Counted from the first letter of the stretch, positions 1 through 6,690 are shown. The stretch is DNA of 36,411 nucleotides from Caldilineaceae bacterium (GCA_011523365.1 WTGY01000212.1:1-36411), one strand, 5' to 3'. Numbers and translations: made by a program. The notes: generated by a model from the letters alone, not told the origin.

Positions 1-29
1 TCCCCGTGCCTGTCGGACTAACATAACGG

Positions 30-221
30 GTGGTACAAACGTCGGGGGCAGGTCACGTATACCACCATTGGTCGCGCAAGAACATGAGGAGGTATGTGAA
101 TGAATTCGTGTTTCGCCTGAACTGTAGTAAGAAGTTCGATCATACCATCGACAGGCTTACCTACCTCGCGAAGAACGCGATCTCAAAACGACTCACGTAT
201 GAGGAGTTGACCGCAGACTAG
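30..221 (+). pseudogene. IS1595/ISXO2-type transposase, C-terminal remnant
   Basis: The reading frame encodes the end of a DDE transposase of the IS1595 (ISXO2-like) family. The segment YHHWSRKNMRRYVNEFVFRLN-like (about residues 11-31) followed by TIDRL and KRLTYEEL matches the usual C-terminus of that family, which has a YHHWSxKHLQRYxNEFxFRxN pattern. Only the last ~55 residues are present. An in-frame TAA at 24-26 closes the frame upstream, and residues before GHVYHHWS do not look like the family, so the gene is broken rather than merely cut by the window edge; the GTG at 30 is probably not a real start. No terminal inverted repeat could be identified. It indicates that the neighbouring low-GC strip has been shaped by mobile elements. 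Confidence 0.6.
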
Positions 222-231
222 GAGGTATAGT

Positions 232-276
232 ATGGTGGTGAGGAGCGGGGCCTGTCCAGTTAAGGAGGGGTTATGA
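232..276 (+). CDS. possible 14-aa leader peptide
   Basis: ATG at 232 sits 6 nt after a full GGAGG Shine-Dalgarno site (221-225). The frame encodes 14 residues (MVVRSGACPVKEGL) and ends with TGA at 274-276, overlapping the ATG of the next small ORF as ATGA. The strong ribosome site and stop/start overlap suggest translational coupling. No homology is recognised, and a chance SD plus short frame cannot be excluded. Confidence 0.3.
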   Translation: MVVRSGACPVKEGL

Positions 277-407
277 CAGAAAAGAAGCAGAAAGTAGACA
301 AAGAAGCTCTCGACCGCATATCGCGCAAGGTGCTCGCATTCAGGCCAAGCAAGCACCGCAAAAAGCCAAAGGCCAAGAAGGGGAAGCCAAAGCCACCGCC
401 AAAATGA
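273..407 (+). CDS. 44-aa highly basic small protein, unknown
   Basis: The ORF begins at ATG 273 directly after an AAGGAGGGG ribosome site (262-270). It encodes 44 residues starting MTEKKQKVDKEALDRISRKV and ending in a Lys/Pro tail (KKPKAKKGKPKPPPK). About a third of the residues are Lys or Arg, so it would bind nucleic acid or acidic partners; no family is recognised. Its start overlaps the stop of the 14-aa ORF, and its own last codons form the left arm of an intrinsic terminator, so the Pro-rich tail could be partly a by-product of hairpin sequence. The good SD and directly following terminator make it a likely real short transcription unit. Confidence 0.5.
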   Translation: MTEKKQKVDKEALDRISRKVLAFRPSKHRKKPKAKKGKPKPPPK

Positions 408-420
408 CGGTGGCTTTTTT
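391..420 (+). terminator. intrinsic terminator overlapping a stop codon
   Basis: AGCCACCG (391-398) pairs perfectly with CGGTGGCT (408-415), loop 9 nt, followed by a run of T to 420. It ends the transcript of the 44-aa ORF, whose stop codon (405-407) lies in the loop. Confidence 0.8.
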
Positions 421-424
421 GATT

Positions 425-459
425 GGTGGTTTGACAGTAACCACCGAATAGAATAATCT
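425..459 (+). promoter_or_regulatory. sigma70-type promoter inside an inverted repeat
   Basis: A perfect -35 TTGACA lies at 431-436. Candidate -10 boxes are AATAAT (452-457, spacer 15) or TAATCT (454-459, spacer 17), placing the transcription start near 464-466, the first bases of the structured element that follows. The -35 is enclosed in an inverted repeat GGTGGTT (425-431) / AACCACC (439-445), which would suit an operator. It lies immediately after the upstream terminator, so it opens a new transcription unit. Confidence 0.55.
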
Positions 460-463
460 GGCA

Positions 464-578
464 CCTGCCACAGTAGCGAGGCCCCGATAGCGGGGCCTTT
501 TAGACACCGTTGTAAAACGCGGGAAGGCGCGTTGCGCCTCCTTGTTGGTTCACGGTGTCTAAAGGCTGCTGTGGCAGG
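464..578 (+). ncRNA. three-way-junction structured RNA candidate / 5' leader
   Basis: Four nested stems are seen. P1 pairs CCTGCCACAG (464-473) with CTGTGGCAGG (569-578). P2 pairs AGGCCCCG (479-486) with CGGGGCCT (491-498), tetraloop ATAG. P3 pairs TTTAGACACCG (499-509) with CGGTGTCTAAA (553-563), 11 perfect bp directly stacked on P2. P4 inside P3 pairs AGGCGC (525-530) with GCGCCT (534-539). The predicted start of transcription coincides with the 5' end of P1, and the 3' end lies 33 nt before the ATG of the membrane zinc-ribbon gene. It could be a small RNA, an attenuating leader (P2 plus TTTT resembles a terminator) or a folding ssDNA site. No known RNA family is recognised. Confidence 0.5.
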
Positions 579-611
579 CGTCTTTCACCTACCCAGCAAG
601 GGGGCACCGTT

Positions 612-950
612 ATGTCTAGCGACGAACTGTTTGTGATGTTGCTGTTGGCATTAGTTTGGTTAGTGGTAGGGCGGTGGATAGCGAAGAGAAAAGGGCGTTG
701 GACTATCGGGGTGGGGACAGCATTGTTTCTCTTTGGCCCTATCGTTATCTTAATCTTGCTCTTCCTGAAGAAAGATCAAGATGCTCTGGATGACGAAATG
801 GTAAGAGAGGGCAAGCGCAAAAGGTGTCCCTACTGCGCCAACATCGTAAAGATAGAAGCGATACTGTGCTCGTTCTGTGGAAGTGATCTTAGGGAACCCG
901 AACAGGAGGGGGATAATGTGGATGGGAAAGAGCAAGAGCGAGAAAGCTGA
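612..950 (+). CDS. small membrane protein with C-terminal zinc ribbon
   Basis: The product is 112 aa. Two hydrophobic segments (about residues 5-21 and 31-52) are separated by a basic loop (RWIAKRKGRW), giving a hairpin in the membrane. A cytosolic tail then carries a zinc ribbon with C72-x2-C75 and C86-x2-C89 (CPYC...CSFCG). Such 'two TM plus zinc ribbon' proteins are common but of unknown role. The start at 612 is chosen over the upstream in-frame ATG at 555 because AAGGGGG (about 599-605) lies at SD distance and because 555 falls inside the structured element. The gene overlaps the next ORF by 35 nt and heads a run of small overlapping genes. Confidence 0.65.
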   Translation: MSSDELFVMLLLALVWLVVGRWIAKRKGRWTIGVGTALFLFGPIVILILLFLKKDQDALDDEMVREGKRKRCPYCANIVKIEAILCSFCGSDLREPEQEGDNVDGKEQERES

Positions 951-1062
951 CATCCTGTTTCGTGTTTATGCCCTGACGATTATGGGCATTGAATGGCTTG
1001 TATACGACATGGCTCATATCCACGTTATAACAGACCCTATACTAGATTTTGTCTTGGGGTGA
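916..1062 (+). CDS. 48-aa small membrane protein, unknown
   Basis: Starts at ATG 916, three nt after AGGAGGGGG (904-912), the strongest ribosome site in this stretch. It encodes MWMGKSKSEKADILF..., a basic N-terminus followed by a moderately hydrophobic segment (residues ~13-30) with aromatic residues. The start overlaps the preceding gene by 35 nt, and the next small ORF starts 3 nt after its stop, so it belongs to a tightly packed cluster. No family is recognised. Confidence 0.45.
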   Translation: MWMGKSKSEKADILFRVYALTIMGIEWLVYDMAHIHVITDPILDFVLG

Positions 1063-1065
1063 GTG

Positions 1066-1149
1066 ATGAAAGAAATCATGGACGAGCACGCTCAGATTCA
1101 GATAGAAAAACACAAAGAGGAGGAGAGGGAAGGGCAAGCAAATGAGTAA
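1066..1149 (+). CDS. 27-aa charged peptide, unknown
   Basis: ATG 1066 begins 3 nt after the previous stop, and the frame ends at TAA 1147-1149, overlapping the next start as ATGAGTAA. The peptide (MKEIMDEHAQIQIEKHKEEE and on) is strongly charged and would form an amphipathic helix. Its codons also supply the GAGGAGGAG purine tract used as the ribosome site for the next gene, so it may exist mainly to couple translation. A leader peptide or chance ORF are alternatives. Confidence 0.3.
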   Translation: MKEIMDEHAQIQIEKHKEEEREGQANE

Positions 1150-1519
1150 CCAAAATCACGAATGGGCAGTAGTCCACAAAAAAGAATTCACCAACGGGCT
1201 AATAGAAACAGAACGTTGCCACAAATGCAACGCGACTCGCACTATTCAATACCCTCCTGGTATGAAGATCGACACGCAACCCAAACCTTTGCCTCGATTC
1301 TGCCCAGGAATGCAAACCGAGCCAAACGCAATAATCAGGCAACGCATACGAGACATCTCTAGCGAACTCACAGAAGCGGAAGTCGAAAGACTGGAAAAAG
1401 ACAACGACTTTGTAACCAACCTGCTTGAAGCAGACAGAGTTCAAATCTCCCTCATGGGCGGGCTGTTTATACACATGACGTTTCCTTACAAGGCAAATGA
1501 GCGATTTAGGGTGAGGTGA
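1142..1519 (+). CDS. 125-aa hypothetical protein with Cys pairs
   Basis: Begins MSNQNHEWAVVHKKEFTNGL, with CHKC at residues 26-29 and another Cys at 54 (FCPGM), so a partial metal site is possible. The middle (residues ~64-92) is a charged helix containing ELTEAEVERLEKDNDF. The start follows a GAGGAGGAGAGGGAAGGG purine tract (1118-1135) and overlaps the preceding short ORF. No family is recognised. Codon use and base content resemble the rest of the accessory strip rather than the downstream chromosomal genes. Confidence 0.5.
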   Translation: MSNQNHEWAVVHKKEFTNGLIETERCHKCNATRTIQYPPGMKIDTQPKPLPRFCPGMQTEPNAIIRQRIRDISSELTEAEVERLEKDNDFVTNLLEADRVQISLMGGLFIHMTFPYKANERFRVR

Positions 1520-1543
1520 TGTAGAATTGGGGGCCTAACCGCT

Positions 1544-1582
1544 TGTCATAACTTCGGGATGTTGGGTCCCGAGGTTATGACA
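1544..1582 (+). repeat. 16-bp stem inverted repeat upstream of a small gene
   Basis: TGTCATAACTTCGGGA (1544-1559) and TCCCGAGGTTATGACA (1567-1582) form a 16-bp stem with one G-T pair and a 7-nt loop. There is no T run, so it is not a standard terminator. It sits 19 nt before the next start codon and could be an operator, an RNA-processing hairpin or a folding ssDNA site. Confidence 0.55.
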
Positions 1583-1601
1583 GCAAGGTAAAGGGGGGGG
1601 A

Positions 1602-1898
1602 ATGACCAAGCATGAACGTATGGTAAAGGCTCGACGGGCGTTTATGGAGATGGAAGAGGCGGTAATTGATCTGCTGACAGAATATGAGGCTAAGGGCGAG
1701 AAGGGGATGCACCCAAGCCAAATCGCCAAAGAGTTGGATTTGCTACTCCCGGAAAAAGGGGAGCCAATCTACGGGCGTGAAGAGTTTAGGTATCAGGTAG
1801 TATGGGGTGTGCTCGATCACCTGTGCGCGAAGGGCATCATTTTACATGGCGATAATGGGGCACAGCTTGTTGAAGACTACTGGGATATTCCACTCTAA
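1602..1898 (+). CDS. 98-aa hypothetical, winged-helix-like
   Basis: The 98-aa product begins MTKHERMVKARRAFMEMEEA. Residues ~38-50 (HPSQIAKELDLLLPE) look like a recognition-type helix, followed by a segment predicted to carry a helix and short strand (VVWGVLDHLCAKGIILHG), the pattern of a small winged-helix DNA-binding domain. That assignment is inference from pattern only. A run of eight G (about 1593-1600) abuts the ATG as ribosome site. The 16-bp inverted repeat directly upstream would be a natural site for autoregulation if this is a DNA-binding protein. Confidence 0.45.
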   Translation: MTKHERMVKARRAFMEMEEAVIDLLTEYEAKGEKGMHPSQIAKELDLLLPEKGEPIYGREEFRYQVVWGVLDHLCAKGIILHGDNGAQLVEDYWDIPL

Positions 1899-1945
1899 CT
1901 ACATAAACAGCACTGCCCGACAAGCCAGCGGCAGCCCACGCCAAC

Positions 1946-1974
1946 TTGACAAATCTGGCAAGATGCGCTAGACT
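1946..1974 (+). promoter_or_regulatory. sigma70-type promoter P1 for the zinc-ribbon gene at 2111
   Basis: TTGACA (1946-1951), 17-nt spacer, TAGACT (1969-1974). Start of transcription would be near 1981, giving a ~130-nt leader to the gene at 2111. The match is near consensus in both hexamer sequence and spacing. Confidence 0.5.
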
Positions 1975-2048
1975 GCTTTGTACGAGGGGCAAGGCAGTGC
2001 GAGACAAGGTAAGCCCCGCGTGCCCCCTTTAGCTCACACCTGTCCCAC

Positions 2049-2077
2049 TGGACAACCCACGCCCAACATGCTACATT
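2049..2077 (+). promoter_or_regulatory. sigma70-type promoter P2 for the zinc-ribbon gene at 2111
   Basis: TGGACA (2049-2054), 17-nt spacer, TACATT (2072-2077), about 27 nt before the ribosome site of the next gene. Together with the promoter at 1946 it would make a tandem pair. Confidence 0.35.
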
Positions 2078-2110
2078 GTGGCTCGAACCACTTGCCCAAC
2101 AAGGAGCCAC

Positions 2111-2401
2111 ATGATGAGGGAACACCTACTCTTTAGCCTTGTATGCAAGGAGTGCAAGATCGACGCATACATCGGGCCAGTTGATGGTTCTGACAATCGC
2201 GCCATTTGTCCTGAGTGTGCTGTCGAGGTCCCGCGTCATCTTGTCAGTAGAATTCTGTTGGATTGCAGAGAATACGTAGAATGGGAGTTGTTCAAGAAAA
2301 AATTCCGGAACATCGACCCCCAAAGACTCCTTGGACCGGATGGAAAGCCTTTCACGGAACCTGTCCCACCAATCCTCACCGATTTCCGTTTGAATTACTA
2401 G
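2111..2401 (+). CDS. 96-aa zinc-ribbon protein, unknown
   Basis: The product starts MMREHLLFSLVCKECKIDAY and has CxxC pairs at 12-15 and 33-36 (CKEC, CPEC), the spacing of a treble-clef or ribbon zinc site, followed by a charged helical part and a LLGPDGKPF turn. The start at 2111 is preceded by AAGGAG (2101-2106) at good distance and by two candidate promoters. The difficulty is that almost all of it is antisense to the minus-strand ORF 2126-2491, which also has a strong ribosome site and natural codon use. I consider both plausible and cannot decide from sequence alone. Confidence 0.5.
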   Translation: MMREHLLFSLVCKECKIDAYIGPVDGSDNRAICPECAVEVPRHLVSRILLDCREYVEWELFKKKFRNIDPQRLLGPDGKPFTEPVPPILTDFRLNY

Positions 2402-2491
2402 CTTATCAACGTACCCTCGTGCCTCTAGCTCACGCTTACGCTCTTCCGTCGTCATCTTATCCCACTCACGCTGTTCTATCCCTGTTATCAT
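2126..2491 (-). CDS. 121-aa hypothetical, antisense to the zinc-ribbon ORF
   Basis: ATG at 2491 (reading leftward) is preceded by TGGAGG seven nt upstream. The product begins MITGIEQREWDKMTTEERKR, continues as a charged helical protein (residues ~9-40), with an aromatic DWWDRF element and a hydrophobic C-terminal helix (DLALLAYKAKE). No family is recognised. It overlaps 2111-2401 on the other strand over 276 bp; its first 30 codons lie beyond that overlap. A convincing -35/-10 pair was not found upstream, only AT-rich sequence. Confidence 0.45.
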   Translation of the reverse strand: MITGIEQREWDKMTTEERKRELEARGYVDKLVIQTEIGEDWWDRFRERLSIRSKESLGVDVPEFFLEQLPFYVFSAIQQNSTDKMTRDLDSTLRTNGAIVRTINWPDVCVDLALLAYKAKE

Positions 2492-2673
2492 GTTATACCT
2501 CCATCTATATGTCTCCCCCCTCCCCACCAATATATTCTACTACACTTAAAAGTAATACACATAAACAGAAATAGATTATCCCCACTCTAAACACTCACAC
2601 TAACGTTAGAGCTTCATTAGGGCAGCCAAAATCTTGTGCAGTCAAGCGTATAAATCCCGACTCTTTCACCTTC

Positions 2674-3618
2674 CTACCTGTCGATTCCCAACATCCGCCG
2701 CGTCTCGTCGATCGTAGCGACACCCCGCCCCAGGTCATTGGCGATGCGCGCTATCCGCTCCACCATCTGCGCGTTGCTCTTCGCCAGCTCACCGCGTTGG
2801 TAATGGATACAGTCCTCCAGCCCGGTGCGTACATGTCCGCCCAGCAGCATCGCCATCACATTCACCTGAATCTCTTCCAGGCCCAGCGCGCACGTCTGGA
2901 AAAGCGAGTCCTCGGGCAGGTTGCGAACCATGTAGAGGAAGCTGTCCATGCTCGTGTTGATACCGCTCTGCTGCCCAAAGACCAGTTGCAGGAAATAGGG
3001 TCTATCCAAAGCGTCGCGCTGGATCAGATAGTCCAGAATGTCGAGATGACCGGGGTGGTAGAGGAACACCTGCGGCTTGATTCCCCGTTCCCGTAGACGG
3101 TGCGCCGTGCGCTCCGAGTCGTCAAAGGTGGCGAGCGTGACTTTGCTCGGTCCGCTGCCGCCGCCGGTGTAGGCCGCGCCGCCGCGAAAGGTCATCGGAC
3201 CGGGATTGAAGGCCATGATATCCGGACCGGCCTCGATCGGCGCAGATTTGTAATGGTGGGCGGTGCCTACGAAGTCGCTGCCCTCGGTCGTCAGATCTGC
3301 GATCCCTTGCGAATTGTCAACTAGAATCTGCGGCGCCTTGGCGCGCATCATTTCGTTGATTTCGCGATATCGGTCCGCCTCGTGCGATGCCTGTGTCGGG
3401 TCTTCCGCCTGCCGTGCATGGATGTGAATAATGGTCGCGCCGGCGGCAAAGACCTCGGCCGCTGCGTCGGCCTGCTCCTCGGCCGTCACCGGCATCGCCG
3501 GATTCTCGCTCTTCTGATGCCCGCCCGTCACCACCGCACTGATGATCACCGGCGGCATCCCTTCGCTGATCCGCCTGACATACTCGCGTTGGTTCGTGTA
3601 ATCCCACGTGATGTCCAT
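2674..3618 (-). CDS. beta-keto acid cleavage enzyme (BKACE, DUF849 family)
   Basis: A 314-aa TIM-barrel enzyme of the 3-keto-5-aminohexanoate cleavage family. Family members condense a beta-keto acid with acetyl-CoA, giving acetoacetate and a shortened CoA ester. Seen here: the zinc-binding HIHAR (H65, H67) after the first strands, TGGH at 31-34, and the C-terminal GGHVRTGLED (260-269) typical of the family; length is normal. ATG 3618 follows GAGGAG by 7 nt. It is the last gene of a run of three dehydrogenases (gap 11 nt to the preceding MDR gene), so the substrate is probably a keto acid they produce. Substrate specificity cannot be read from the sequence. Confidence 0.88.
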   Translation of the reverse strand: MDITWDYTNQREYVRRISEGMPPVIISAVVTGGHQKSENPAMPVTAEEQADAAAEVFAAGATIIHIHARQAEDPTQASHEADRYREINEMMRAKAPQILVDNSQGIADLTTEGSDFVGTAHHYKSAPIEAGPDIMAFNPGPMTFRGGAAYTGGGSGPSKVTLATFDDSERTAHRLRERGIKPQVFLYHPGHLDILDYLIQRDALDRPYFLQLVFGQQSGINTSMDSFLYMVRNLPEDSLFQTCALGLEEIQVNVMAMLLGGHVRTGLEDCIHYQRGELAKSNAQMVERIARIANDLGRGVATIDETRRMLGIDR

Positions 3619-3629
3619 GTCAACGCTCC

Positions 3630-4748
3630 TCAGTTCGGTACGATCACGCCCTTGATAAAGCCGTCCAGTTCGATTTCGCCGCCGGCCGCTAGTACAGCTG
3701 TCTCTGCCTCGGCCAGCGAAAAATGATGTGTCACCATCTTCTCGATGGGATAGCGCCGCGATTCGACGATCTTGATCGCCGACTGCACCGCCGGCGTATC
3801 GTGCGTATTCACGCCCTGCACGCGCAGCTCTTTGATCGGAATCTTGCTGGGTACGATGGAGACCTCCTGCTCGCCGGTGTTCGAACCAACGACCACAACA
3901 CCCATCGGCCTCGCCAGGTCCAGGGCCAAGGGAAAAGAAGCCGTTGCGCCGGTCAGATCCACCACCATATCAGCCAATACGCCGTCGGTAAGCTCCAGAA
4001 CGGCTTCGACCGGGTCCTCACGTTCGAGATTGATGAGGTGCGTCGCCCCGAACTGCCTGGACAGTTCGAACCTGTGTTCATCCTGGCTCAGGCCTAGCGC
4101 GATGATCTTCGACGCGCCCGCCTCATTGGCCGCCAGGATCGCCGCCAGCCCCTGCCCGCCCGGCCCGATAACCACCACGTTATCACCGATCGCGGCCCCG
4201 CCCTTAGTGCGCACCCAGCGCAGGCCGTTCCCAATGTTGGCGCAGGTCATCGCCGCCGCCTCGGCCGGCACCTCCTCCGCAATGCGGTGCACGCGCGAAT
4301 CCGGCGCCAGATACATGTACTCGCTGTACGCGCCCCACAGATGAGGCGGCACACTGGACGGCGTCGTCCCTCCGTAGCCCTGATGCGCCTTGCAGAACCG
4401 GTACTCGCCCAGCAGGCACCAGCGGCAATGCCCGCACCCAAACAGGTGCTCAACGATGACGCGATCGCCGGCCTCGACGCCCCAACGCGCCGCGGCCCGC
4501 CTCCCAATCTCCTCGACGTGCCCAACAAGCTCATGACCCATAATGAGCGGAAACCGGTGGGACTCTGTCCAGTTGTAGATACGGGGATCGCTGCCGCAGA
4601 CGCCGCACATCTCGACTCTCAGCAGCCCGTCGTCTTCGCCGATGACCGGCATGTCGAAAGCCTGAATCTCCATCTCGCGCGTGGTGACGACAACCGCGGC
4701 GTATACTTTGTTCGACAAGACAGACCCCCTATCGCCGGGAATGAGCAT
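3630..4748 (-). CDS. zinc-dependent alcohol/polyol dehydrogenase (MDR)
   Basis: 372-aa medium-chain dehydrogenase with full zinc equipment: catalytic C51 in CGVCGSD, H72-E73 in GHELVGHV, structural zinc cysteines C105, C108, C111 and C119, and the nucleotide motif GPGGQG (195-200). It would oxidise a secondary alcohol or polyol with NAD(P). The ATG at 4748 lacks a good ribosome site; a TTG at codon 11 is preceded by AGGGGG and would remove the non-conserved first ten residues, so the start is uncertain. Gap to the upstream dehydrogenase is 31 nt and to the cleavage enzyme 11 nt, so they are co-transcribed. Confidence 0.88.
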   Translation of the reverse strand: MLIPGDRGSVLSNKVYAAVVVTTREMEIQAFDMPVIGEDDGLLRVEMCGVCGSDPRIYNWTESHRFPLIMGHELVGHVEEIGRRAAARWGVEAGDRVIVEHLFGCGHCRWCLLGEYRFCKAHQGYGGTTPSSVPPHLWGAYSEYMYLAPDSRVHRIAEEVPAEAAAMTCANIGNGLRWVRTKGGAAIGDNVVVIGPGGQGLAAILAANEAGASKIIALGLSQDEHRFELSRQFGATHLINLEREDPVEAVLELTDGVLADMVVDLTGATASFPLALDLARPMGVVVVGSNTGEQEVSIVPSKIPIKELRVQGVNTHDTPAVQSAIKIVESRRYPIEKMVTHHFSLAEAETAVLAAGGEIELDGFIKGVIVPN

Positions 4749-4779
4749 CCAATCTGAAGGCGCTATGAATCGAATAGAA

Positions 4780-5880
4780 TCAGGCCTTGGTCAGATCAAA
4801 GATGACCTTCATCATCCCCTCCGCCCCCTCGTCGATCAGCCTGAAAGCCTGCGGAGCTTCCTCCAGGGCGAAGCGGTGCGTGATCAGACCGCTGACATCG
4901 AGCCGGCCCGTGTGCAACAGCTTGATGATCACCTTATGAACGCGGATGATGTCCCAGCGTCGGTGGTAGAGGCCGCCGCCCGAATCTTCGGGAGGAAGTC
5001 GGTACCCGCCGCTGCGTGAGTGGAGTATCTGCCCGGCGCTGCGGCAGAACTCTTCGCCGAGGTATAGATCATCGGCCGGACCGTCGTACATTCCCACGGC
5101 AACGACCTTCGGGAAAGGCGTCCCGCAGTGCATGGCCAGACCGATCCCGCCCGCCTGGCCGGAGCACTCGAAACAGACGTCTGCCCCCGGCCCGCCCAGG
5201 ATGCGCTTCACCTCACGCCCAACGTCGCCGTGATTGGGGTTGAGGGCATAATCGGCCCCCAGGCGTTTCGCCGTTTCCAGCCGTTCATCGAGCAGATCGA
5301 TCGCGATGACCGGGTCGGCGCCGGAAAGCTTGCAGAGCTGCATTGTCAGCAGCCCGACAACCCCCTGACCGACAACCACCGCGCTCTCGCCTATCCGAAC
5401 CGGCCCGACGAGAACCGCATCCAGAGCGACCGTGCCCAGACTAACGAAAATGTACTTCTCAAGATTATCGTCGGGCGGCAGCGGGTAGGGAAAAACGCTT
5501 ACACCGACCCCGCGAGTCGTCGCCCCGACCTTTGCCGCGTCCAGATTGAAATTTCGGGTCTCGCGATGGTGCGCCGAACCCATCACCACGTCGCCGGCAG
5601 CCAGCTCGCTCACCTCCGCTCCCACCTCCACCACACGCGCAACATCCTCGTACCCATAGGTGAAGGGGTACTTCATCGAACGCCCTTCAGTTACGAAGCC
5701 GTCCGTCTCCACGCTGCGGCCATGCCAGACTGCCTCGCCGCGAAAGTGCGAGCGCTCAGTGCCGTGGCTGATCCCGGAGTAAAGATTCGCGACCCTCACG
5801 TCCCTGGGACCGAGCGGCGGGTCGGCATATTCGCCTATTCTCACCTGTCGGGTACCGGCAAACAGCACCTCCTTCGGCAT
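4780..5880 (-). CDS. MDR-family dehydrogenase without zinc ligands
   Basis: 366-aa protein of the zinc-alcohol-dehydrogenase superfamily. The GroES-like domain is present and the Rossmann motif is GQGVVG (171-176), but the position of the catalytic Cys reads SGISHGTE (35-42) and the four-Cys structural lobe is absent. This matches the BchC-like or 'SGISxGTE' subgroup, which works without the classical catalytic zinc. It probably oxidises or reduces a hydroxyl group of the same substrate as its neighbours. The gap to the SDR is only 6 nt, and no ribosome site precedes ATG 5880, so translation is probably coupled to the SDR gene. Confidence 0.82.
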   Translation of the reverse strand: MPKEVLFAGTRQVRIGEYADPPLGPRDVRVANLYSGISHGTERSHFRGEAVWHGRSVETDGFVTEGRSMKYPFTYGYEDVARVVEVGAEVSELAAGDVVMGSAHHRETRNFNLDAAKVGATTRGVGVSVFPYPLPPDDNLEKYIFVSLGTVALDAVLVGPVRIGESAVVVGQGVVGLLTMQLCKLSGADPVIAIDLLDERLETAKRLGADYALNPNHGDVGREVKRILGGPGADVCFECSGQAGGIGLAMHCGTPFPKVVAVGMYDGPADDLYLGEEFCRSAGQILHSRSGGYRLPPEDSGGGLYHRRWDIIRVHKVIIKLLHTGRLDVSGLITHRFALEEAPQAFRLIDEGAEGMMKVIFDLTKA

Positions 5881-5886
5881 AGGCAG

Positions 5887-6690
5887 TTAGGGAGCAAACC
5901 CGCACGTCAGTCCGCCATCCACGAGCAGATTGACGCCGGTAATATACTTGGCTTCGTCCGATGCCAGAAACAGGGCGGCATAGGCGACGTCCCAGGCGTC
6001 CCCCATCTTTTTCATTGGGCACAGATTGTCCCGCTGTCGGATCATCTCCTCGACGCCCTCATCAGAGTAGGCCTCCTGCAGCCCTTGCGTGATGAAAGGC
6101 GTGTTCATCAGACCCGGCAGAACACAGTTCGCGCGTATACCCTTCTGCGCGTACTGCATCGCGATGTTCTGCGTCAACTGGTTGATGGCCCCCTTGGAGG
6201 CGTTGTAGGAGACACTCGGATAGCCCGTGTAGCGTATGCCGGCAATTGAAGAGATATTGACGATTGCACCGCCCCCCTGCCTCTCCATGTACGGAATACA
6301 GAACTTACACGTCAGAAAGGCGCCCTTCACATTGACCGCCATCAGCCTGTCCCAGTTCTCCTCGCTGATTTCGACCGGCCCGCCCACCTCGATGATCCCG
6401 ACGTTATTGTGAAGTATGTCGATCCTGCCGTAGCTCTCGATACACGCCGCGGCCATCCGCTCGACTGCCTCAGAATCGGTCACATCGGCCCGAAAAGCAG
6501 TGCACTCCCCGCCCTCCTGCTCAATGATACCCTTCGTCTCACCGGCGGCATCCGGGTTGTAATCGACCAGAAAAACCTTCGCCCCTTCACGGGCATAAAG
6601 AACCGCCGCCGCCTTCCCGTTCCCCCATCCGGGACCCACCGAACCGGCCCCGGTAACAATGGCAACTTTCCCCTTAACGCGATCTGTCAT
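5887..6690 (-). CDS. short-chain dehydrogenase/reductase (SDR)
   Basis: 267-aa classical SDR. The cofactor site is TGAGSVGPGWGNG (13-25), slightly longer than the usual TGxxxGxG; ADVTD is at 69-73, NNVG at 95-98, the catalytic Ser in NISS (147/148), and Y162/K166 in YNASK. The C-terminal ITGVNLLVDGG is typical of the family. It should oxidise a hydroxyl to a ketone with NAD(P). ATG 6690 follows GAGG by 5 nt. It leads the enzyme part of the locus, 188 nt after the permease gene, so it could have its own promoter; none was clear. Confidence 0.88.
   Translation of the reverse strand: MTDRVKGKVAIVTGAGSVGPGWGNGKAAAVLYAREGAKVFLVDYNPDAAGETKGIIEQEGGECTAFRADVTDSEAVERMAAACIESYGRIDILHNNVGIIEVGGPVEISEENWDRLMAVNVKGAFLTCKFCIPYMERQGGGAIVNISSIAGIRYTGYPSVSYNASKGAINQLTQNIAMQYAQKGIRANCVLPGLMNTPFITQGLQEAYSDEGVEEMIRQRDNLCPMKKMGDAWDVAYAALFLASDEAKYITGVNLLVDGGLTCGFAP

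Noticed and set aside
464..578. Integron attC site interpretation of the nested palindrome
   Set aside because: No GTTRRRY-type core sites at the outer ends and no integrase gene nearby; an RNA fold with its own promoter fits better.
2600..2609. CTAACGTTAG palindrome after the BKACE operon
   Set aside because: Only 10 bp, without loop or T run; too short to call an operator or terminator.
5128..6249. 373-aa plus-strand frame
   Set aside because: Antisense to two clear dehydrogenase genes, no family features.
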